Source: Paracamarosporium sp. OC-R06-R3
Lineage: Eukaryota > Ascomycota > Dothideomycetes > Pleosporales > Didymosphaeriaceae
DNA: 64,000 nucleotides
NCBI GenBank assembly: GCA_019828545.1
Contig: JACVRA010000325.1
Span: 124,001-188,000 of the forward strand
Direction of reading: 5' to 3'
In this document: positions 57,854 through 64,000 of the stretch, one piece after another
How positions within the stretch are numbered: position 1 is the first letter of the stretch
Layout of the letters: each line of letters begins with the position of its first letter
Program-made: the position numbers and the translations under genes
The notes under the pieces: generated by a model
What the model saw: only the letters and a program-made list of their open reading frames with translations
What the model was told of the DNA's origin: nothing
Databases searched by the model: none

Positions 57854-58498
57854 TTACTTCTCGAAAAGCACACGCACAGCGTTTGTAAGAGCGGCGGTGG
57901 AGTAGTCATTGAGTGTTACTAAAGTGGGGAAATCTTTCAAGCCATATTCGTGTATCTGTCTTGCTGCACCATTCGAGACAAGGAGGAGAACGATAGGTAC
58001 ATTGGCCAGAGATTTGTTTGCGGCTACTCTCTTCATGACGTCCTGCGCAAATCGAACCTGTCGCTCATAGGCTCGTGTATCGTGGTTGAGAACATTTTGC
58101 GAGGAACATATGACAACAACGATGGCTCCGCTAGCGGGAAGGAAGTCGGCATGCGTTTCCGTCATGCCGTGATCAAGGCGGTAAGGGACGTGGCGTACTT
58201 GTCTTGGAAGAGCTCGTCCTAAAGGTTCGAAAGGGTCCATGTTCTTTGCTAGCGAGCTGCCGGGAGGATGGGGAACAAAAGGCGTGAACATTGTAATGAC
58301 TTCCGCCTCATTGAGGTGTCGAAGTTTAGTGATTGCCTGTGAAGAGTCTCGGACGAGCATCGGGTCTCCTGCTGTGGGGGCACTTTGGAGAAGCGCGGTG
58401 AGGTTCGATATTCTAGGTGCTGGTGAAGGCATCTTATGTGTATGCGTTGGCTGTAGTCGTGATGATGGTAGGTAGGTTCTGACCCTGCAATCGCCCAT
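57854..58498 (-). CDS. Unrecognised 214-residue protein, alpha/beta-like C-terminus
   Basis: Single open frame without introns. Two possible starts: ATG at 58498 (adds 22 Arg/His-rich residues) or ATG at 58432 (MPSPAPRISNLTALL, which reads more like a conserved beginning). The C-terminal half alternates hydrophobic strands and charged helices: GAIVVVICSSQ, RQVRFAQDVMKRVAAN, VPIVLLLVSNGAA, LKDFPTLVTLND, STAALTNAVRVLFEK, as in a Rossmann- or thioredoxin-like domain. No nucleotide-binding glycine loop or CxxC motif is present. There is no signal peptide or membrane segment. I do not recognise the family; the single long ORF with a folded-protein pattern is the reason to accept it as a gene. Confidence 0.65.
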   Translation of the reverse strand: MGDCRVRTYLPSSRLQPTHTHKMPSPAPRISNLTALLQSAPTAGDPMLVRDSSQAITKLRHLNEAEVITMFTPFVPHPPGSSLAKNMDPFEPLGRALPRQVRHVPYRLDHGMTETHADFLPASGAIVVVICSSQNVLNHDTRAYERQVRFAQDVMKRVAANKSLANVPIVLLLVSNGAARQIHEYGLKDFPTLVTLNDYSTAALTNAVRVLFEK

Positions 58499-60233
58499 AA
58501 TGGCCGTGGAACTAGTGCTTTTATAAGTTGGTAGAGCAGTAGGCCGAAACCATTCCCTTCGGTGATAGCGCGACGTTCCAGGGAAAGACAGACGGCCGTG
58601 AGTGAAGTGCGTCAGTCGTGGCCTTACAAGCGCCGGGGCAGCAACAATGAGCAGCGACCTTTGTATTGCTTATCCTGGGTACACAGGATACCCAAACCTC
58701 GGTTTCTTTGGAGATATATTCCGGGCTTCCGGCTGCGGCATCGACAGGCGTCGGATGCTTGGAGAAGTGACTTCAAGATTGATGCTTCAACTTCAAGGTC
58801 CGAACCATGCAATCAGCTCTCGAAGCCAAACAGCACGGTAAAGGGATGATGGAAGCGTGTCAAGGTTAGTTGATAAATATCAAAGAGTATCTGTTCGCAG
58901 ACATCAGCCTCAATGCTGTTGAGGAGGCGAAGTGGATGTATTAATGCTGGCGGACCGCCAACTGGACCGTGAGGGTAGTGCGATATCTCTCGGTCTGTGA
59001 CGTTAATTAAGCAACACGTCTTCCAAATATAACATCAATAATATGCTCGGGGTGACGGTCAAGGTGCTACGGCATGAGTGAAAGTAAAAGGTAGTACGAA
59101 GTCAAGGGCACATATGTATCCGCGTGCTGATAAAAAGCAACAAAGGCGGCGACAGGCCAGCGGAGCGACACCGCTGCAGGGCGACGTCGTTCGAAGGCCC
59201 GAAGGACCGCTGACACACGGCATGATGCCTCAATGTGGCTTGGTTGCACAAAGGATCATAGTGCAGTGGGCCAGTATCCGTCTGTCGTTGACTTGCTAGA
59301 TGTTGGGTCGTAAAGGCTTTTGGCGGCAAACGACCAGGCAGCACCCGGAGGGCGTGGCGAACCGCCCCTTTACATGTGACATATGGCAGGATCGAATATT
59401 GAAACAAGCACAGGCTGATGGAGATGGAAGTCTGAAGGCTGCGGTGATTGAGCGGAGCGGCCATCCTCCTGACCGAATCGACCCTCTTGGCCGACGGGCA
59501 GAGAGAGGAGCAACGGACAGTCCTGTCAAGGCAATGCGGCAGCCGGCACCCGGGACGCGAGAGCTGAGGCAAAGGATTCGCTATATGTGTGATATCGTCG
59601 ATATGTACGATACGCGGGGGGCTTGAACGCTTCCGGAGGACTCTGCAGAAACGTTGTGAGTTGTATGCTGGCTGACGAGGCTTGACAGCCACTCAGGGCG
59701 TGCCAGCCGACGGACGATCCATCGATGCGTGCTGTGTAACGTGGTAGACGGGCGCTTCGTGGCCAGAAACCGGCGGAGGGCAAAAGTTAGATGGCGCCCA
59801 CCCCAGTGATCAAGGGCATATGCGGGTGACTGCTGCAGGCAGATTGAGTGCGCAATTGGGCGCCGTAACGAGCCTCAGCCGAGGCCGCGCGCCGGACATG
59901 CCTCGAGCAGCCAGCCCGCCTGCCGGCGGGCGCAAGAGCTGTGCGGCGAGGGTTGCATTGGCGATGCGGGTAACTCGATGTTGACGATGATGATGCAAGC
60001 AGGCGTCCGGTCAGGCGCGAGGCGACACAGAACGTGGGCGCCGAGATGCCCAGGCGTGAGCGGTGGTGGTGCCTCGTGAGGGTCAGTCCTGTGCGCTGTT
60101 GCTTGCTGACTGATGCGTCCCGAAGGGGGAAGGCGCCATCTGCCATGTAAATAGTAGGGCTACGCGACCACCAACGAGCTCTCTTCACGGCTGACCGCCC
60201 ATCTTACTGCGTGCATGAACAAAGGCCGGCGTG
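58499..60233. other. Intergenic, 1.7 kb
   Basis: Overlapping frames on both strands (for example 59102-59692 minus, 59787-60188 minus) in moderately GC-rich DNA, without domains. A GC-rich palindromic stretch (CCTGCCGGCGGG-like) lies near 59917-59932. The right end is the CENP-I promoter. Confidence 0.4.
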
Positions 60234-62798
60234 ATGCCCTCCGTAGCCGATCGTATGACAGCTCCTGCTTCTCAGCCGCCCACCGCTAATGCATCGGCAG
60301 ACGAACGGCCCGCCAGCTTGCACGACGCGCTAGAGGCATTGGAGAGAGGTTTGCATGCCCGCGTGCAACTTGAACTGCTGCTGATCAGGGGAACAGCCTC
60401 CAGCACGCCGGCGAAGCAGCGACTTGTCAAAGTCTCGAGCATCGTCGATGTCATATGTCGCCATGCGTTTGATGTAGGACTGGACCAAGACTCGCTGCAG
60501 ACTGTTGTACATGTCGTGTCGGTCAAGACCGAACTGGACCAGACAAGTGTAACCACCCTCATCAAAAATCTCTATCCTGCTCAACGGGTACCCGCCGACG
60601 TCGTGGTGACCATTGTGGGTGCCCTTGGACAGGGCAAAGGCAAACCCACGCCTGGCTCCCAAAATGGACTCGTCAAGTGGCTCATAACCGTTCACGATAT
60701 CATTGCTGATCCCAACGTCTTGTCGCGTCTGTACGGTGTGTTGTTCGGCTTGCTCGATTCGATCAGCATCAGGTGGGTATCGGCTAAGCCCGAACTCTGC
60801 TCTAGAACTTGCTAAGCTGATCAGAACATCCTTGTGCCATTTGCTCTCTTTGATCACCCTCCGAAAGCACGTGAAACCGTTCAGAATCGAGCAATTGTAC
60901 GTCGATGTATGACTCGTTACGAGACTACCTTCACCACCGCTACTGACACGACTTTAGACTGGAGCTCGCCCGTGGTCCTGGTAACGAGCCCGCTCTTCAA
61001 GGCCTTCTCCGCATTTACAAGGATTACTACCCCGATATAATTCTCGGAGGCACATCCGCGAGCCGAAACTCATTCCCCCCTGTAAGTAACGACTGCCGTG
61101 TTGCGTGCCACATGCGTACGTTCAAGTGACCGCTAACCTTAACAGCCACCTGATGCCGAGTGGCGGTCCAGAATCCTTGCGCTACAAGAAAGGGCTGTTG
61201 CAGGAGAAGAGTCTGTGTTTGAACAACGAAATGGCTTCAAGGTCGCGAGGAAGGGGCTGATGAGAGCTAAGGATTCAGCCATCCCAGATGTCCATACTTT
61301 TCACACCAATGAGGCAAGTAACGCAAAATTCGGGTATTGACTACCCGCTGATAAGTACAATAGTCTTCAGTGACACTCGAGGGGATCGACAACGTAGAAG
61401 ACTTCATTGAGAAGCTGGAAAGGATCGAACCCCCTGGGCAGATGGTCTCATTTCTCACCGATCCGCTGCTACAGAAATATGTGGAGCTGAGCGACTCACC
61501 AATCATCGCTCAACGAATACAACTATGGCTATCGGTGTGCCTCGAAGATCAATACAACGCATCCAAACAAGGTGCAGTTGACACGCGCTACTTATCCAAC
61601 ATTCTTGATGGCCTGCTCAAGCATGCCCAGTACACAAAGGTAATCCCAATATCGTTCACGCACCCAGGTTGCACACTTACTATTGTTAGATACTGCTACC
61701 GATTGTGCAGTCATTCCTCAAAGAGTACCTGCTTATTTGGGACGGACTGCAGAATGTTGACACCGTTCTCGACCTCTTGTCTTATATTCCAATACAACCT
61801 TTCGCAGGCGAGTTGCGTCTATCTCCGCTCAACCATGCACAGCCTGACTCATTATAGATGCACGTGTAACTTTCCTGCAGCCACTCGAAAACGCCATCCC
61901 CACTTACGATCTGCAATCATGCGAACACCTCTTTAGATTCTACACCTCACTCTTCCGACAATGGACGAACCAAGCCTCGACGCAACCCTCTCGATCTGGC
62001 TCTGCCCTTGCACACCCTGACCAGCGCGCTCTATACGATCTTGCCACACATTTCGCAACCCTGTGTTTGTCGATCAGCCTCTCGCTACCATCAGACTCTC
62101 CTTTCACATTAGCCATCACATCCACCATCTTGACCTTCTACGAGCAGCTCTCCACATCATCGAAACCCTATCACACTCCCATCGTCCTCCCTCCGACCTC
62201 CCTTGTATACCTTCTCTCTCTGTCATCCAGCACAACAGTCTTCGCCCGCATAACCGGCATCATCGCAAATTACAGACATGCATTCAGCGCCCATCCCGCG
62301 CCGATCCAAAAGTACTACCCAGAGGACATGATCAACACATTCAACAGCACCTTGCGCGACATACACAATCTGCTCTGGACATCGCGTGCCCTCTCCATCG
62401 ACCCTCCCAAATCCATGGGCCTGTACTGTGAACCCGAGCTGCGCGACGCTCTACACGTGTATCTTACCCAGCTCGATCACGAGTACGGAATCCATGCCGC
62501 GTTCAACGTGTCTAATAATCCAATTCTCTCCTCGCTCTCACTAGCCGCTTGGCTTAACATCGAAAACGACGAGATCGAAAAAGAAGGTTATGATCCCGAA
62601 GCGATAACGCGACATGAAGGCCCTGTGAGTCAGCGAAAGCTGGGGATGCTGAGAGCGAGCGGTGGTGTTGATGTGGATTGGGACTCGTATAGGGTGAGGG
62701 TGTTAAAGTGGATGGATGAGAGGGGTTTGAGGGGGCCGAGGGATTTCATGTTCACGGCCTCTAATCAGTTACGGTCGAAATTTGGGGATCAGGTCTAG
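60234..62798 (+). CDS. CENP-I/Mis6/Ctf3 kinetochore subunit, 745 residues
   Basis: Mis6/CENP-I is part of the inner kinetochore (CCAN/Ctf19) complex at centromeres. Exons are 60234-60772, 60825-60896, 60958-61081, 61146-61313, 61364-61639, 61690-61807 and 61858-62798. All joins keep frame. Two introns appear to use GC donors: 61314-61363 (GAG|GCAAGT...AG) and 61808-61857 (CAG|GCGAGT...AG, branch CCTGAC). For the second, a GT alternative at 61817 would leave an intron of only 41 nt with a poor donor. Characteristic stretches are QNGLVKWLITVHDIIADPNV, LYGVLFGLLDS, TSLCHLLSLITLRKHVKPFR, LRIYKDYYPDIILG, SVTLEGIDNVEDFIEKLERI and the helical C-terminal region. The protein is all-alpha, HEAT-like. 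The start at 60234 is the first ATG in frame. Converges with CRT10. Confidence 0.88.
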
Positions 62799-63054
62799 GA
62801 ACCGAAGATAAAGGAGCTCAAGGGGTTATATGTAATGGTCTTATGATGTATGATATCGTAAAATGCTATGTCACGAGTTTTAATAGTCTTTGTTCAATCC
62901 TCGAAGGGTGATGCAAAGGCCGTGTTGATTCAGATCTCTAGCTAAGTACTACACTAACTAACCAGACAGACCCACAGCCACAGGATACCAATAATTCTTA
63001 TCCCGATCAGCATCCGTCCCACACCCAATGTTCTCTTTTTTCTTCCCAGCCACA
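62799..63054. other. Convergent spacer CENP-I / CRT10
   Basis: 256 bp containing both 3' UTRs. No gene. Confidence 0.5.
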
Positions 63055-64000
63055 CTAAACAACCAACTCATCCAACCCCACCTCCCCACTCCCAGTATAC
63101 TTCCCAATCTCATAACTATACACAGTATGATCATGGTAATGCATCAACAACCTCCACCTCCTCGCTCCAACGCCAGCCGCACCCCTCCTCGCCTTCCCCT
63201 CCTCCCCCTCCTCCCCAGCATCAAACAAACCTTGCACAGGCCCCACCGCAATCCCAACCAACTGCCTCTCCCACCCACCATCAATGATAACCCTTTCATT
63301 CTGCTCCATACAAGGAAGCAAGTGATCGAGGCGGAACCCAAACATCTCACTGTATTGCCCGTTCCTAAACGGTGTCCTGGTAAGCCGGAAGATACCGACG
63401 CGGCCGGCGGGCGAACCGACGATGAAGACTCCGAGCTCGGGGATCTGCGCTGTGAAGCATTGCCGGTGGTACGTGCCTATGGGACTGGAGAAGTTTTCCT
63501 GGATGCCGTGGTAGGAGAGGGGTGGGTAGAGGGGGTTTCGCATTGTGAGGATGGGGAGGGGGTAGGTTGTGTGGAAGTCGAGGGGGCGTTGGAAGAGGTA
63601 GATTTCTTCTTTTGTGACGATGATTAGGGGGCGGGATTGTTTGGGGGGTGGCTTGGAGAAGTGTCAGCGTGGTTCGGACGTTGGTGGTTGGGTACGACTT
63701 TGAGCTGTTGGAAGTATGGCGCTGTTTAGGAGTTGTGGTAGGGACTTACTTCAGCTGAGCATTGCTGGTGGTAATCTGAACTGACGATGACACAATAAGG
63801 CGTTTTTGATTGAGCGAACTGAAAGATGGTGCCGTCCGAACTCGATGCATCGTCTTCATCCTCGCTTAGGGTTTCTTCATTCAGGCTGGAGGCTGAATGA
63901 GGCGGCACTTGGGGAATAAAGAGGGATTCTTCGTCTTCAATCTCAGATGGTTGTTCTGATGTGTCTTGTTGCGCGTCCTCTGAGGCCGTTGTGGTCTCCA
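63055..64000 (-). CDS. CRT10: CRT10-family protein, 5' end off the window
   Basis: Yeast Crt10 regulates ribonucleotide reductase gene expression. On the minus strand I see exons 63750->64000 and 63055-63651. The intron 63652-63749 begins GTAAGT and ends at CCAAG after a CTGAC branch point; the acceptor is set by an in-frame stop just upstream and by phase. The upstream exon is acidic with FIPQVPPH and FQFAQSKTPYCVIVSS. The downstream exon reads RPLIIVTKEEIYLFQRPLDF, LPILTMRNPLYP, YHRQCFTAQIPELGVFIVGS, AGRVGIFRLTR and, at the end, RWRLLMHYHDHTVYSYEI, the WD40-like C-terminal pattern of the family. An internal insertion (FDAGEEGEEGKARRGAAGV) is low complexity. The start lies outside the window. 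Confidence 0.85.

Noticed and set aside
61817..61857. Alternative GT-AG intron for CENP-I intron 6
   Set aside because: It would be only 41 nt with a poor GTCTAT donor; the GC donor GCGAGT at 61808 fits consensus and gives a normal 50-nt intron.

Overview
The window is nuclear DNA of a filamentous ascomycete (Pezizomycotina; Dothideomycetes is my best guess, from gene content and style only). The evidence is many short spliceosomal introns (about 48-105 nt, GTRNGT donors, CTRAC/CTAAC-like branch points), fungal-specific families (HET-ankyrin, Mis6/CENP-I, Abp2, VTC, AA7 oxidase, Crt10), and no operons, Shine-Dalgarno sites or prokaryotic mobile elements. Gene models were assembled by hand: exon joins rest on reading frame, splice consensus and family similarity. 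Genes at both edges are truncated (IWS1 on the left, CRT10 on the right).

Layout. 1-6.2 kb: a housekeeping block with IWS1 (-), PCF11 (+) and adenylate kinase (+). 7.1-11.3 kb: two tandem F-box proteins of related architecture (+), followed by an unresolved NN in gene-free DNA. 12.4-17.1 kb: a BTB protein (-), RRP36 (-) and, divergently, an FCP1/NIF-domain protein (+) whose DxDxT motif reads DLNGT. 17.1-29.6 kb: a gene-poor tract of about 12.5 kb that holds a disordered 476-residue protein (-), a small secreted protein (-), and several short tandem repeats. 29.6-39.6 kb: a second housekeeping block with ABP2 (+), a KPWE-motif PEX39-like protein (-), SCD6/LSM14 (+) and a VTC2/3-type polyphosphate complex subunit (+). 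41.8-47.6 kb: two secreted enzymes, an S41 peptidase and a bicovalent-flavin AA7 oxidase (both +). 47.6-51.3 kb: gene-free. 51.3-54.3 kb: a HET-ankyrin (NLR-like) protein (+). 55.4-64 kb: a mitochondrial RF-1-domain protein (-) divergent from a serine palmitoyltransferase small subunit (+), an unrecognised 214-residue protein (-), CENP-I/Mis6 (+) and CRT10 (-), the last two convergent.

How the genes relate. Most are unlinked core functions: transcription elongation and 3'-end formation (IWS1, PCF11), ribosome assembly (RRP36), mRNP control (SCD6), chromosome biology (ABP2, CENP-I), nucleotide, phosphate and lipid metabolism (ADK1, VTC, ssSPT, CRT10) and organelle biogenesis (PEX39-like, RF-1 domain). 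Several are arranged as divergent pairs over short shared promoters. The accessory signal lies in the gene-poor stretches: F-box paralogues, a candidate secreted protein, secreted hydrolase and oxidase, and HET-ankyrin. I see no secondary-metabolite core enzyme, intact transposon, CRISPR array, rRNA or convincing tRNA. I did not find a clearly new system. The most interesting leads are the KPWE protein, the HET-ankyrin gene with an in-frame intron, the substituted FCP1-like motif, two likely GC-AG introns in CENP-I, and the unresolved repeat-flanked NN.
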